34,887 bases of DNA from an uncultured Negativibacillus sp. Its GTDB lineage: Bacteria; Bacillota; Clostridia; Oscillospirales; Ruminococcaceae. Below the pieces are notes generated by a model. It did not search any database and was not told the DNA's origin. It saw nothing but the letters and a program-made list of their open reading frames with translations. Position 1 is the stretch's first letter, and each line of letters opens with the position of its first letter. A program made the position numbers and the translations under genes. The DNA is taken from assembly GCF_944388365.1 (NCBI RefSeq), contig NZ_CALXIN010000017.1, forward strand, positions 1 through 34,887, given 5' to 3'. Positions 1 to 8,852 of this stretch are shown piece after piece.

Positions 1-71
1 CACAGACAACAAGCCCTTTCGGTTGCTTAAACAATTTTTACTTTCAAATATTGTCTAACTTTTGGGGGTCA
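1..71. mobile_element. Probable right terminus of an IS3-family-like element, cut by the window edge
   Basis: The plus strand ends a block at 51-71 with TTGTCTAACTTTTGGGGGTCA. Read inward this is TGACCCCCAAAAGTTAGACA, which resembles terminal inverted repeats of IS3-family elements and ends in the 5'-TG...CA-3' typical of that family. It lies 29 bases downstream of the fbp stop codon. No transposase frame is visible because the element would extend left of the window. The match is from memory of the family, so the element is an inference. Confidence 0.4.
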
Positions 72-100
72 CTTCAGGATGGTGGCTCTTTTTCTTGTTC

Positions 101-1999
101 TCAGGAATTTGTCGGGATGGCTCCTTCCCGATAGGCCGTCAGCAGATCTTCCAGATCGGCGATCTGTTCTTTCAGCTCTGCGCCGGTATCGGTGTCGGCT
201 ACCATCATGCGCTTTTCAAAGGTGGCTACCTGCTGGGAATCCGAATCAATGTCCAGATTTTCCTCCAGCGCTGCATCCATTCCAAGGAATGGCTGGTGAG
301 ATTTCAGCCGCATTCCATGGGAATTAAAGATGAGGGTATAGCCGGCAATGCCGGTTGTTTTCTGGTAAGCCTTGCAGAAGCCGCCGTCGATGACGATCAG
401 TCTGCCATTAGCTTTCATCGGTGTTTCTCCCTGTTTGACATGGATTGGAGTATGGCCGTTGATGATGTGCGAGTTTTCCGAATACAGTCCAAACTCCCGC
501 AGCAGCATCCGGCAAACCGTCTCGGAGCTTTGGAAGTGATAGTACGGATTTTGCGGCTCTACCCAGGTGGATTTATCCTCGATAAAGGTTCTTTCGAAGG
601 TTTTTACCACCCTGCCGGACAGCGGCGAATTGCTGCCGCACCACAGATACCACATAAAGTCCAGCGCATCCTGCTTATCCTGCTTTGCATAAAACGCCCG
701 ACGCGCCATTCCATCCGCATAATCCATATAGCTTTTACCCTGATAGATGCGCCCGTCAAAGCACAGTGCTTTGAGGTTTCCGTCCTCATCCAGCGGCACA
801 CAGCCATGGAACAGCAAATTTCCGTTAAACTTTTTATACATCGCTCCGTGGGTATACAAGAAGTTGACATGACGCTGCAGCTGTTCACTTTCCAAAAACA
901 GCTTCTGCAGTTCATCCATAATCTCCCGTTCCGCGCTGTCCAGAGCATACGGGTCGTTGCGGTTGATGGTCGGGAATTTTTTCTCCTTTAATTCATACAC
1001 CTTGCCGTCCAGCTCGATGGTGGCATTGTCAAAATCCACCTTGTCCAGCAGCAGGCGGCCTTCCATCCGATAATCAGGATTGCGGCGGATGATCTGTCCC
1101 TCCAGCTTAAACAGGATGATGGAGATCGCCTTTTTGGCAGCCTTATTCGGGTCCTCCTCATCGTACATCTTTTCGGCAAACAGTACCAGCGGACGCAGGC
1201 TGATTCCATATCCCTGTTCCAGCACCGAAATATTGTTGTAGGACAGGCAGTTGCGTACCACCGACGCAATACATGCCTGGCTTCCGCAGGCTGCACCCAT
1301 CCACAAAATATCGTGATTGCCCCATTCAATATCCAGCGAATGGTGGTCCATCAGCATATTGAGGATGGCGTCGGGACGTTCTCCACGGTCGAAAATATCT
1401 CCGACGATGTGCAGATGGTCCACTGCCAGGCGCTTGATTAAGCTGGACAGCGCGATGATAAAATCGTCGCCGTCGTCCAGCTTGAGCAGCGTGTCGATGA
1501 TTTTGCTGTGGTAGACCAGCTGGTTGTTGTCCTCGTCCGGCTGGGCATGCAGCAGCTCATCAAGGATGTAGCTGTATTCGGGCGGCATCGCCTTTCTGAC
1601 TTTGGAACGGGTATACTTGGACGAAAGCATCTTTGCAAGATCAATCAACCGATGCAGAGTGAAGCGGTACCATTCCTCGGTATTTTTTCCCTCCTCCCGA
1701 AACTTTTCCAGCTTTTCTTCGGGATAGTAGATCAGAGTACACAGACTGGAGCGCTCCCGCGGAGTCAGAACCTGTTCAAAAATCATGTCTACCTTCTCGC
1801 GGATGACGCCGGCAGAGTTGTTGAGAATATGAGAAAATGCCTCATATTCTCCGTGCAGGTCGCTCATAAAGTGCTCTGTTCCTTTGGGAAGATTGAGGAT
1901 CGCCTGTAGGTTGATGATCTCGGTGCAAACCTGTTGTCTGGTCGGATATTTTTTAGACAACAGCCGCAAAAATTTGATGCGATCACCGGTGATGTTCAC
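101..1999 (-). CDS. fbp: Fructose-1,6-bisphosphatase, class III
   Basis: This gene encodes a 632-residue cytosolic enzyme of gluconeogenesis that hydrolyses fructose-1,6-bisphosphate to fructose-6-phosphate. It belongs to the Firmicutes class III family, which is unrelated to class I/II enzymes and is built on a metallophosphoesterase fold. The metal-site motifs are visible: SDLHGE at about 46-51, GDIFDRG at about 200-206 and GNHD at about 227-230. The length is normal for the family (roughly 630-670). I chose the GTG at 1999 because GAGAGGTG (2005-2012) sits 5 bases upstream of it. An in-frame TTG at 2017 overlaps that site and has no Shine-Dalgarno sequence of its own. It lies downstream of secA on the same strand but beyond a terminator; no promoter of its own was found in the short gap, so it may depend on readthrough or a promoter inside secA. 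Confidence 0.95.
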   Translation of the reverse strand: MNITGDRIKFLRLLSKKYPTRQQVCTEIINLQAILNLPKGTEHFMSDLHGEYEAFSHILNNSAGVIREKVDMIFEQVLTPRERSSLCTLIYYPEEKLEKFREEGKNTEEWYRFTLHRLIDLAKMLSSKYTRSKVRKAMPPEYSYILDELLHAQPDEDNNQLVYHSKIIDTLLKLDDGDDFIIALSSLIKRLAVDHLHIVGDIFDRGERPDAILNMLMDHHSLDIEWGNHDILWMGAACGSQACIASVVRNCLSYNNISVLEQGYGISLRPLVLFAEKMYDEEDPNKAAKKAISIILFKLEGQIIRRNPDYRMEGRLLLDKVDFDNATIELDGKVYELKEKKFPTINRNDPYALDSAEREIMDELQKLFLESEQLQRHVNFLYTHGAMYKKFNGNLLFHGCVPLDEDGNLKALCFDGRIYQGKSYMDYADGMARRAFYAKQDKQDALDFMWYLWCGSNSPLSGRVVKTFERTFIEDKSTWVEPQNPYYHFQSSETVCRMLLREFGLYSENSHIINGHTPIHVKQGETPMKANGRLIVIDGGFCKAYQKTTGIAGYTLIFNSHGMRLKSHQPFLGMDAALEENLDIDSDSQQVATFEKRMMVADTDTGAELKEQIADLEDLLTAYREGAIPTNS

Positions 2000-2022
2000 G
2001 ATAACACCTCTCTTCAAAGTTT

Positions 2023-2080
2023 ATAAAAAAACCGGAAGCAAATCAGGTTCCTGTCAGATCCTTTTCTACTTCCGGTTAAT
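2023..2080 (-). terminator. Rho-independent terminator of secA
   Basis: On the minus strand AACCGGAAG (2069-2077) pairs with CTTCCGGTT (2030-2038), followed by a T run (2024-2030). The loop is long, about 30 bases. It lies directly after the secA stop codon and ends about 20 bases before the fbp ribosome binding site. Confidence 0.75.
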
Positions 2081-2087
2081 TTTTTAA

Positions 2088-4835
2088 CTATCTGCCACAG
2101 CAGTTCTTATACTTTTTGCCGCTTCCACATGGGCACGGATCGTTTCTGCCGACCTTTTTGCCCTGACGACGGATGGTCGCAGGAGCAACGGTGCCATCCG
2201 AACTGGTCGCAGTCGGTTTTGCCACCTGCTCACGCTTTGGCGCTTCCTGTGGCTGACCTGCTCCTGGTTTGCGGAACGGTGCCAGCAGCAGAATCTTGAC
2301 AGTTTCCTCACGGATGCCGGCAATCATCTCGTCGAACATATCGAAACCTTCGATACGGTACTCAACAACAGGGTCTTTCTGTCCGTAGGAACGCAGAGAA
2401 ATACCCTTCTTGAGCTCGTCCATCGCGTCGATATGATCCATCCACTTGGTATCTACTTCCTTGAGCAGTACAACACGCTCCAGCTCACGGGTGATCTGTT
2501 CACCCAGATCCTGTTCACGTCTTGCATACAGGTCGCGTACCTTTTCCTTGATCTGATCGCTCAGTTCCTTGCGGTTGACATGTTTGAGCTGATCTGGCTC
2601 AATGTTGAGCAGATCCCCTGCAATCATACCGATGAAGTAGTTGCGGAAGCCCTCCATGTTCCAGTGTTCCGGCTCCACACCTTCCGGCAGATACATCGCA
2701 ACTGCCGAATCAACGGTTTCATCCATCATGGCAAGGATGGAATCCTTGAGGTTTTCACCGTCCAGAACCTTGTTGCGCTGACCATAGATGATCTCACGCT
2801 GTTTATTCATAACGTCGTCGAACTGCAGAACGTTTTTACGAATACCAAAGTTGCGGCCTTCGATCTTGCTCTGTGCGTTCTCGATGGTGTTGGTCAGAAT
2901 TCTGTTTTCGATCGGCATATTTTCGTCGATCTTCAGCGAATCCATCAGGCTGTTGATGCGGTCGCCGCCAAACAGTCTCATCAGATCGTCTTCCAGAGAG
3001 AGGAAGAATCTGGAGCAGCCAGGGTCGCCCTGACGTCCCGAACGTCCGCGCAGCTGGTTGTCGATACGTCTGGACTCATGACGCTCGGTGCCGACGATGA
3101 ACAAGCCGCCTGCCTCACGGACCTTTTCTGCCTCTGGGCGCAGCTTCTCCTTAAACTCTTTGGAAAGCTCGGTAAAGCGCTTGCGTGCCTCGATGATCTC
3201 CTCATCGTCGGTATCTCCAAAACCGGTTGCTTCCACGATCAGGTTCTCATAGTAACCCTCTTTGCGCATCTGATTCTTTGCCAGGAACTCTGCGTTACCG
3301 CCCAGCATGATATCGGTACCACGACCTGCCATGTTGGTTGCGATGGTTACCGCACCATACTGACCTGCCTGTGCAACGATCTCTGCCTCTTTCTCGTGGT
3401 ATTTTGCGTTGAGCACCTGATGTTTGATGCCGCGGCGTTTGAGCAGTGCGCTCAGGCGCTCGGAAGTTTCAATCGAAACGGTACCAACCAGAACCGGCTG
3501 GCCTTTCTCATGGCATTCCTTGACCTGTTCGATAACTGCATTGAACTTGCCGTTCTCGGTTTTGTAAACAACGTCCGGCAGGTCCTTACGGATAACCGGT
3601 TTGTTAGTTGGGATCTCGATAACGTCCATGCCGTAGATTTCACGGAACTCCTGCTCCTCGGTCATGGCAGTACCGGTCATACCGGACAGCTTTTCGTACA
3701 TACGGAACAGGTTCTGGTAGGTAATGGTCGCCAGTGTTTTGGACTCACGTTTTACCTCGACGCCCTCTTTTGCCTCGATCGCCTGATGCAGACCTTCGCT
3801 GTAACGGCGTCCATTCATGATACGGCCGGTAAACTCATCAACGATCATAACTTCGCCGTCTTTGACAACGTAGTTGATGTCGCGGTGCATGGTACCATGC
3901 GCTTTGATTGCCTGATTGATATGGTGCTGAATGGTAGAGTTCTCCATATCCATCAGGTTTTCCAGGCCGAAGAACTCCTCAGCCTTTTTAACACCGGACT
4001 TGGTGAGGGTTGCAGTCTTTGCCTTTTCATCGACGATGTAGTCTGCGTCGATGACGTCATCGTGCTCCTCTTTATCGTCCAGCTCTTTGACCTTGTACAT
4101 CTTGAGGGTGCGTGCAAAACGATCCGCTACCTTGTACAGGTCGGTGGATTTATCGCCGCGGCCGGAGATAATCAGTGGGGTTCTCGCTTCATCGATGAGG
4201 ATCGAGTCGACCTCGTCGACTACAGCATAGTAGTGACCGCGCTGTACACGGTTCTCTTTGTAGATCTGCATGTTGTCACGCAGATAGTCGAAACCAAACT
4301 CGTTGTTGGTTCCGTAGGTGATGTCAGCCTGATATGCTTCTTTACGCTGTGCAGGCTCAATGTCATGGATAACCAGACCCACCTTGAGTCCCAGCCAGCG
4401 GTAAACCTTGCCCATCTCTTCCGAGTCACGTTTTGCAAGGTAATCGTTGACGGTAACAACATGGACACCTTTGCCGGTCAATGCATTGAGGTAAACAGGC
4501 AGGGTTGCTACCAGGGTTTTACCTTCACCGGTTTTCATCTCAGCGATACGTCCCTGATGCAGAACGATACCACCGATGATCTGTACCGGAAAGTGCTTCA
4601 TGCCGAGTACACGCCATGCAGCCTCACGGCAGGTAGCGAATGCTTCCGGCAGAATGTCGTCGAGTGTTTCTCCGTTTGCCAGGCGCTCCTTGAGCTTTGG
4701 AGTCATCGCCTTGAGTTCCTGGTCGGACATTTTGGAATACTCTTCATCCAGACTCAGGACCTTATCGCGAATCGGATAGATTCTTTTCAGTTCTCTTTCG
4801 GAGTAGGTTCCGAAAATTTTATCCATCAATCCCAT
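2088..4835 (-). CDS. secA: Protein translocase motor ATPase SecA
   Basis: SecA drives export of unfolded preproteins through SecYEG using ATP and cycles between cytosol and membrane. The 915-residue product has the Walker A motif MKTGEGKT at 100-107, the DEVD box followed by [12 protein letters not shown] near 205-225, the helicase-type NMAGRGTDI motif near 500, and a C-terminal SEC-C zinc-binding motif ([13 protein letters not shown]) in the last 20 residues. It is longer than B. subtilis SecA (about 840) but within the clostridial range. The ATG at 4835 is used; GAGGTG lies about 11 bases upstream, and an in-frame ATG three codons later is possible. The gene has its own promoter (4979-5008), a leader of about 135 nt with a short ORF, and a terminator. 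Confidence 0.98.
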   Translation of the reverse strand: MGLMDKIFGTYSERELKRIYPIRDKVLSLDEEYSKMSDQELKAMTPKLKERLANGETLDDILPEAFATCREAAWRVLGMKHFPVQIIGGIVLHQGRIAEMKTGEGKTLVATLPVYLNALTGKGVHVVTVNDYLAKRDSEEMGKVYRWLGLKVGLVIHDIEPAQRKEAYQADITYGTNNEFGFDYLRDNMQIYKENRVQRGHYYAVVDEVDSILIDEARTPLIISGRGDKSTDLYKVADRFARTLKMYKVKELDDKEEHDDVIDADYIVDEKAKTATLTKSGVKKAEEFFGLENLMDMENSTIQHHINQAIKAHGTMHRDINYVVKDGEVMIVDEFTGRIMNGRRYSEGLHQAIEAKEGVEVKRESKTLATITYQNLFRMYEKLSGMTGTAMTEEQEFREIYGMDVIEIPTNKPVIRKDLPDVVYKTENGKFNAVIEQVKECHEKGQPVLVGTVSIETSERLSALLKRRGIKHQVLNAKYHEKEAEIVAQAGQYGAVTIATNMAGRGTDIMLGGNAEFLAKNQMRKEGYYENLIVEATGFGDTDDEEIIEARKRFTELSKEFKEKLRPEAEKVREAGGLFIVGTERHESRRIDNQLRGRSGRQGDPGCSRFFLSLEDDLMRLFGGDRINSLMDSLKIDENMPIENRILTNTIENAQSKIEGRNFGIRKNVLQFDDVMNKQREIIYGQRNKVLDGENLKDSILAMMDETVDSAVAMYLPEGVEPEHWNMEGFRNYFIGMIAGDLLNIEPDQLKHVNRKELSDQIKEKVRDLYARREQDLGEQITRELERVVLLKEVDTKWMDHIDAMDELKKGISLRSYGQKDPVVEYRIEGFDMFDEMIAGIREETVKILLLAPFRKPGAGQPQEAPKREQVAKPTATSSDGTVAPATIRRQGKKVGRNDPCPCGSGKKYKNCCGR

Positions 4836-4850
4836 AATTACTTTTACACC

Positions 4851-4889
4851 TCATTTATAATAAGGAACTGCTGTTGCGTCAAAACACAC
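4851..4889 (-). CDS. Possible 12-codon leader ORF in the secA 5' UTR
   Basis: A GTG at 4889 opens the reading frame MCFDATAVPYYK and stops at TGA (4851-4853). GGAGG (4897-4901) lies 7 bases upstream, an ideal spacing. The stop codon overlaps the secA ribosome binding site (TGAGGTG). This layout would fit translational coupling or a regulatory leader peptide. Gammaproteobacterial secA is controlled by the unrelated arrest peptide SecM; no homology to SecM is claimed. A short ORF can occur by chance. Confidence 0.35.
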   Translation of the reverse strand: MCFDATAVPYYK

Positions 4890-4978
4890 AAGCAATCCTC
4901 CAGGGGAAATAATTTTTTATCTGACGGCTTTGAAAAGCCTTTATTTTCCTTGAAAATATCAGACAGCATATCTATGAT

Positions 4979-5008
4979 ATTGTAACTCTATCCATGCTGT
5001 TTTGTCAA
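4979..5008 (-). promoter_or_regulatory. Sigma-A promoter of secA
   Basis: On the minus strand TTGACA (5003-5008) is followed after 18 bases by TACAAT (4979-4984). The predicted transcript starts near 4972. Its leader contains a small hairpin (GGCTTTTCAAAGCC, about 4923-4936), then the putative leader ORF and the secA start. Confidence 0.7.
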
Positions 5009-5100
5009 ACCTTCCCTTGTCCTTTCTTTAAATAAATTGTGTCCCTGTCTTTAATATTCTGACATCGGGAGGTCGCACCCTGTCGTTTCAGGTCAGAAAC

Positions 5101-5149
5101 AGAAAAACAGCAGAAAGGCTGGCTGATTTTTTCCACCCTTCCTGCTGTT
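5101..5149 (-). terminator. Terminator of the small gene at 5157-5378
   Basis: On the minus strand AACAGCAG plus GAAGG pairs with CCTTT plus CTGCTGTT around a roughly 18-base loop, followed by TTTCTG. It begins 7 bases after the stop codon, so this small gene is a single-gene transcript ending before the secA promoter. Confidence 0.75.
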
Positions 5150-5156
5150 ATCGTTC

Positions 5157-5378
5157 CTATTTGAGTTCGATTGTATACTCAAAGCCGTACTCTGCCTGCA
5201 ATGCTTTGACTTTATCCTCATTGTCCTCGATGAAGCTTGGTGTGTAAACCGATTTGCCTTCCTTCTTGTAATCCTCCAGGATGGCTTCGAGTTTCTCCCA
5301 GCACTCGTCGCGGCGCTCCTCAGCGGTTTTCTCGAGGTTGATGACAAATTCTCTGTGTTTTGGAATTCTGGCTTTCAT
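5157..5378 (-). CDS. Small charged protein of unknown function
   Basis: The 73-residue product is rich in Glu and Lys and looks largely helical in its middle (EKTAEERRDECWEKLEAI). It has no signal peptide, membrane segment or recognised motif. It is supported as a real gene by a complete set of signals: a promoter at 5417-5445, GAAAGGAAA 9 bases before the ATG, and a rho-independent terminator just after the stop. It forms a monocistronic unit between secA and the Sir2 gene. I do not recognise the family with certainty and assign no function. Confidence 0.75.
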   Translation of the reverse strand: MKARIPKHREFVINLEKTAEERRDECWEKLEAILEDYKKEGKSVYTPSFIEDNEDKVKALQAEYGFEYTIELK

Positions 5379-5416
5379 AGTTTCCGATTTCCTTTCTTCG
5401 GTTAAAGTTCCCCTTC

Positions 5417-5445
5417 ATTTTACTATCTTCACAGAGCAGCGTCAA
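5417..5445 (-). promoter_or_regulatory. Sigma-A promoter of the small gene at 5157-5378
   Basis: On the minus strand TTGACG (5440-5445) and TAAAAT (5417-5422) are separated by 17 bases. The predicted start is about 35 bases upstream of the ATG. Confidence 0.75.
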
Positions 5446-5473
5446 GCAAAAAATCGGGAATTCGTGCGGATTT

Positions 5474-6220
5474 TTACAGGTTGTCCACTGCCTGCGACAA
5501 AACCTCTCCGATTTTGTCGCGGATGACCAGCGACGCACGCCGATCGTAGGAAGTAGGGGTTTGGTTGATGAGCACCAGTTCCTTGCCGCTATAGTATTGC
5601 AGCAGTCCTGCCGCGGGATAAACTGCAAGCGAGGTTCCGCCCACAATCATCAGGTCCGCTGCCATAATATAGCTGATTGCTCCCGCCATCACATCATTAT
5701 CAAGCGCTTCCTCATACAGCACCACATCCGGCTTAATGATGCCGCCGCAGGAACAGGTCGGAACGCCTTTTCCTTCAAAAGCCAGCATCTCCTTGAGGGT
5801 GTACTTTTTGCCGCAGTTTATGCAGAAATTCCGGTGGACACTGCCATGCAGTTCGCACACCCGTCTGCTGCCGGCCATCTGATGCAGGCCGTCGATATTC
5901 TGCGTGATAACCGCCGACAGCTTGCCCATCTGTTCGAGCTTTGCAAGTGCAAGATGAGCAGGGTTTGGTTTTGCCTCGGGGTAGACCATCTTATCGAAAT
6001 AATACTCGAAAAACTGCTCGGTATGCTTTTTAAAGAAGGAGTGACTGAGCATCGTTTCGGGCGGATAGGGGTACTGCTTTGCCTGTTTGTCACCGTAGAG
6101 TCCCTCATCGCTGCGAAAATCGGGAATCTGGCTTTCGGTAGAGACGCCGGCGCCGCCAAAAAAGACGATGCGGCTGCTGGATTGGATCAGGTTCGATAAT
6201 CGCTTGATTTCTTCGGTCAT
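5474..6220 (-). CDS. NAD-dependent protein deacylase, Sir2 family
   Basis: Sirtuins remove acyl groups from lysine side chains, consuming NAD and releasing nicotinamide and O-acyl-ADP-ribose. The 248-residue product shows the Rossmann NAD site GGAGVSTESQIPDFRS near residues 20-36, QNIDGLHQMAG near 100, the catalytic His in ELHGSV, and a zinc site formed by CINC and, about 20 residues later, CSCGG. Length matches bacterial single-domain sirtuins. I chose the ATG at 6220 because AGAAAGGAG precedes it by 7 bases and the NAD motif starts right after; the frame is open further upstream into the hairpin-rich region but that part looks non-coding. Upstream lies 536 bases of non-coding repeats; no clear promoter was found. 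Confidence 0.95.
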   Translation of the reverse strand: MTEEIKRLSNLIQSSSRIVFFGGAGVSTESQIPDFRSDEGLYGDKQAKQYPYPPETMLSHSFFKKHTEQFFEYYFDKMVYPEAKPNPAHLALAKLEQMGKLSAVITQNIDGLHQMAGSRRVCELHGSVHRNFCINCGKKYTLKEMLAFEGKGVPTCSCGGIIKPDVVLYEEALDNDVMAGAISYIMAADLMIVGGTSLAVYPAAGLLQYYSGKELVLINQTPTSYDRRASLVIRDKIGEVLSQAVDNL

Positions 6221-6249
6221 GGAGATGCTCCTTTCTGGCTGAGTGGGAT

Positions 6250-6710
6250 GGCGCAAACAAGATGTTTGCGCCAGAAATAAAGTTTGCGAGGGTTTGGGGC
6301 GAGCAGCCCCAACAGTAAATAAATTATCAAAAACAAAAACGATAGGGGCTGTAAGGCAGTTTTGGTGCTGCGGTGCGAGAGCACCGTTTCCCAAAGGGAA
6401 ACCTGTATACAGCTAAACACAACACAAACCGGAACTGGTCTCTGCCGTCAAAAATCATCCACTGGATAATTTTTGAGAATAGTCTGTGCTTCTCATTGGC
6501 TTTCGAGAACCTTTTCTCTTGCAAAAAGGTTCTCGAGCTCTCCCAATGAGCGCCTGACGATAAAGGCGTTTCGCTCGTTGCGACGAGCGACCAAAGGCGC
6601 TGCCTTTGGAAACTGCCACCTTTTGTAAGAAAGCTAGATTGAAAACAAGTTTTCAATCAGGAGTTTGCTCTTTTTGCCCATGAAGGATCGGGCAAAATTG
6701 CCTTCGGCAA
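6250..6710. repeat. Non-coding block of at least ten perfect inverted repeats
   Basis: The gap between htpG and the Sir2 gene (6221-6756) has no supported gene but is packed with perfect hairpins. They include GGCGCAAAC/GTTTGCGCC (6250-6272), TTGGGGC/GCCCCAA (6294-6312), CGGTGC/GCACCG (6371-6386), GTTTCCC/GGGAAAC (6386-6402), CTCATTGG/CCAATGAG (6492-6550) enclosing CGAGAACCTTTT/AAAAGGTTCTCG (6504-6535), TCGCTCGT/ACGAGCGA (6571-6590), CCAAAGGC/GCCTTTGG (6591-6609), GATTGAAAAC/GTTTTCAATC (6637-6658), TTTGCCC/GGGCAAA (6673-6696) and TTGCC/GGCAA (6698-6710). The last, followed on the minus strand by TTTT, could weakly terminate htpG. The block resembles a composite repetitive element; its origin is unknown. 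Confidence 0.7.
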
Positions 6711-6756
6711 CCGAGCAAAGCTCCGTCGGACGAAAACTTTTGTTTTTATTCTTCGC

Positions 6757-8643
6757 CTACTTCGCCAACAGCTCCAGCAATTTTACGTTTCTTGCAATAA
6801 ACTTGGACATTCTTTCTGCATCCAGCGGTTTATGTGCCATCAGTGCCAGATCATAAACATGTTCGCAGACCATTGCCTGATTCTCCTCACTGAGGGTCGG
6901 CAGCTTCTTAATGATCTCATTTTCACTATTGAGCACCAGCGTAACCTGTGTCTGATCGGCAAAGCTCTCACCCAGCACCTTGCTCATATCCTGGATACGG
7001 CGTGCATACTCGGACAGCAGGATAACCGCCGGTGTACCGGCAGCTTTCAGGCTTTCAACCTTATATTCCAGCTTTTCATTTGGCAGATTCTTCTTAAAGC
7101 ACTCGATCAGCGCTTTGCTCTGCTCCTCCTCGGCCTGTTTTGCCTCCTCCGACTGGGAAACCTTCAGCGCTTCGCCGAGGTCGGCGTCGATACGCAAGAA
7201 CTTCATCTGATCCGGATTCTTATATTCGAGCAGGCTGATAAAGTGCGGATCGATGGCATGGGTCAGCACTGCTGCAGTCAGGCCATTTTCTTTAAACATA
7301 GAGATATACTGTGCCTGCAGATTCTCGTCGGTGACGTAGTAGATCTTGTTTTCCTCGGTCTTTGGATATTCCTCGAGGGTCTTATATTCACCGTCGATGG
7401 TTTTGAGCAGAATGATATCCTTCATGCGGTCATAGAATTTTTCATCCTTCAGACATCCAAACTTGATAAAGGCGGAAATATCGTTCCAATACTTCTCATA
7501 GTTCTCCCGCTCGTTCTTGAAGATCTGATGCAGCTTGTCCGAAACCTTCTTGGTGATATGCTGGGAAATCTTCTGAACTTCGCCGTCATTCTGCAAAAAG
7601 CTTCTGGAAACGTTCAGCGGCATATCTGGGCAGTCGATGACACCTTTTAGGAGCAGCAGGAACTCTGGAATGATCTCTTTGATATTATCCGCAACAAAGA
7701 CCTGATTGCAGAACAGCTTGACCTGTCCAGGCATAACCTCCAGTTTGTTCTGCTGTTTCGGGAAGTAGAGGATACCTTTGAGGTTGAACGGGTAGTCAAC
7801 ATTCAGGTGAATCCAGAACAGCGGCTCATTAAAGTCCATGAACGTCTTCTGGTAAAATGCCTTGTAGTCCTCATCGGTGCAGTCCTTTGGTGCTTTGAGC
7901 CACAGCGGCTGTGTATCATTGATTGGCAGTGGTTTTACGATGCGTTTTTTCTCGGTGCCATCCTCATTCTTTTCGATGTTGCCGTCCTTATCGTAGACCG
8001 GACGCTCCTCATCATGCGGATTGAGATAGACCTCGTACGGCATAAACTGGCAGTATTTGTGCAGAATCTCACGGATGCGGCTCTCCTGCAGGAATTCCAG
8101 TTCCTCATCGCTGATATTCATGATGATGGTGGTACCATGTTCGGTGCGGGTGCCATCCTCGATCTCATAGCTGTCCTCACCGGCGGAAACCCAGTGAACC
8201 GGTTTTGCTCCCTCCTGATAGGACAGCGTTTCGATCTCAACGGTGTTGGACACCATGAATGCCGAATAAAAGCCCAAACCAAAGTGACCGATGATGCCGG
8301 CGTCCTCCTCGGATTTTTCCTTATATTTTGCCAGAAATTCCTCTGCGCCCGAAAATGCAATCTGGGTGATGTAGCGCTCGACCTCGTCCTCGGTCATGCC
8401 GATACCGTTATCCGAAACGATCAGCTGCTTTTTATCGTTGTCGATGGTGACAATCACCTTCGGCTGATAGCCTTCCTCTTCCGGTGCTTCCCCGATGCCG
8501 CGCAGGCTTTCCAGCTTTTTGATTGCGTCACAGCCGTTGGAAACAATCTCTCTCAGGAAAATATCCTTATCCGAATACAGCCACTTCTTAATAATTGGAA
8601 ATATGTTTTTGGAATTAACACTGATTTGTCCTTCACGTTTCAT
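6757..8643 (-). CDS. htpG: Molecular chaperone HtpG (Hsp90)
   Basis: HtpG is the bacterial Hsp90, a homodimeric ATP-dependent chaperone of the cytosol. The 628-residue product begins with the GHKL ATPase domain: LREIVSNGCDAIKKL near 24-38, VSDNGIGMT near 80 and IGHFGLGFYSAFMV near 115-128. A middle domain follows (LYFPKQ... and NVSRSFLQND), then a shorter C-terminal dimerisation domain. The length equals E. coli HtpG. I chose the ATG at 8643 because GGGAGGAAG lies 6 bases upstream; an earlier in-frame ATG (8682) has no ribosome binding site. Transcription probably starts from the promoter at 8749-8776, which overlaps a palindrome. No CIRCE element was seen, so it is unlikely to be HrcA-controlled. 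Confidence 0.97.
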   Translation of the reverse strand: MKREGQISVNSKNIFPIIKKWLYSDKDIFLREIVSNGCDAIKKLESLRGIGEAPEEEGYQPKVIVTIDNDKKQLIVSDNGIGMTEDEVERYITQIAFSGAEEFLAKYKEKSEEDAGIIGHFGLGFYSAFMVSNTVEIETLSYQEGAKPVHWVSAGEDSYEIEDGTRTEHGTTIIMNISDEELEFLQESRIREILHKYCQFMPYEVYLNPHDEERPVYDKDGNIEKNEDGTEKKRIVKPLPINDTQPLWLKAPKDCTDEDYKAFYQKTFMDFNEPLFWIHLNVDYPFNLKGILYFPKQQNKLEVMPGQVKLFCNQVFVADNIKEIIPEFLLLLKGVIDCPDMPLNVSRSFLQNDGEVQKISQHITKKVSDKLHQIFKNERENYEKYWNDISAFIKFGCLKDEKFYDRMKDIILLKTIDGEYKTLEEYPKTEENKIYYVTDENLQAQYISMFKENGLTAAVLTHAIDPHFISLLEYKNPDQMKFLRIDADLGEALKVSQSEEAKQAEEEQSKALIECFKKNLPNEKLEYKVESLKAAGTPAVILLSEYARRIQDMSKVLGESFADQTQVTLVLNSENEIIKKLPTLSEENQAMVCEHVYDLALMAHKPLDAERMSKFIARNVKLLELLAK

Positions 8644-8748
8644 GAGTATCTTCCTCCCTGTTTTAAAATCATTCTCTGTCATCCTCCTGAAACATGTTTG
8701 CTCAGTTCCATAGGATGCTATTCAAAATTATATGTAATCTACAAAATT

Positions 8749-8776
8749 ATTTTACTCTTTTGCGCCGAAATGTCAA
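8749..8776 (-). promoter_or_regulatory. Sigma-A promoter of htpG
   Basis: On the minus strand TTGACA (8771-8776) and TAAAAT (8749-8754) are separated by 16 bases. This gives a leader of roughly 100 nt before the htpG start. Confidence 0.7.
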
Positions 8777-8787
8777 TATCATTGACA
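8771..8787. promoter_or_regulatory. Candidate operator overlapping the htpG -35 box
   Basis: TGTCAAT-ATC-ATTGACA is a perfect 7-bp dyad whose left arm contains the -35 hexamer, a position suited to a repressor. It does not match CIRCE (HrcA) or the CtsR heptamer repeat. The binding protein is unknown. Confidence 0.4.
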
Positions 8788-8852
8788 AAAACTTCCCTTG
8801 TTCTTGCTTACTTTCTCCTTCTCGGAGCAGATTTTGCCGTATCGGGCCTTAT

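Noticed and set aside
2433..4985. 850-codon open frame on the plus strand opposite secA
   Set aside because: It is the reverse complement of a strongly conserved gene; composition is unlike a real protein and there is no ribosome binding site.
6327..6656. 109-codon minus-strand frame inside the hairpin block
   Set aside because: It runs through several perfect hairpins, lacks a ribosome binding site and has no protein-like pattern.
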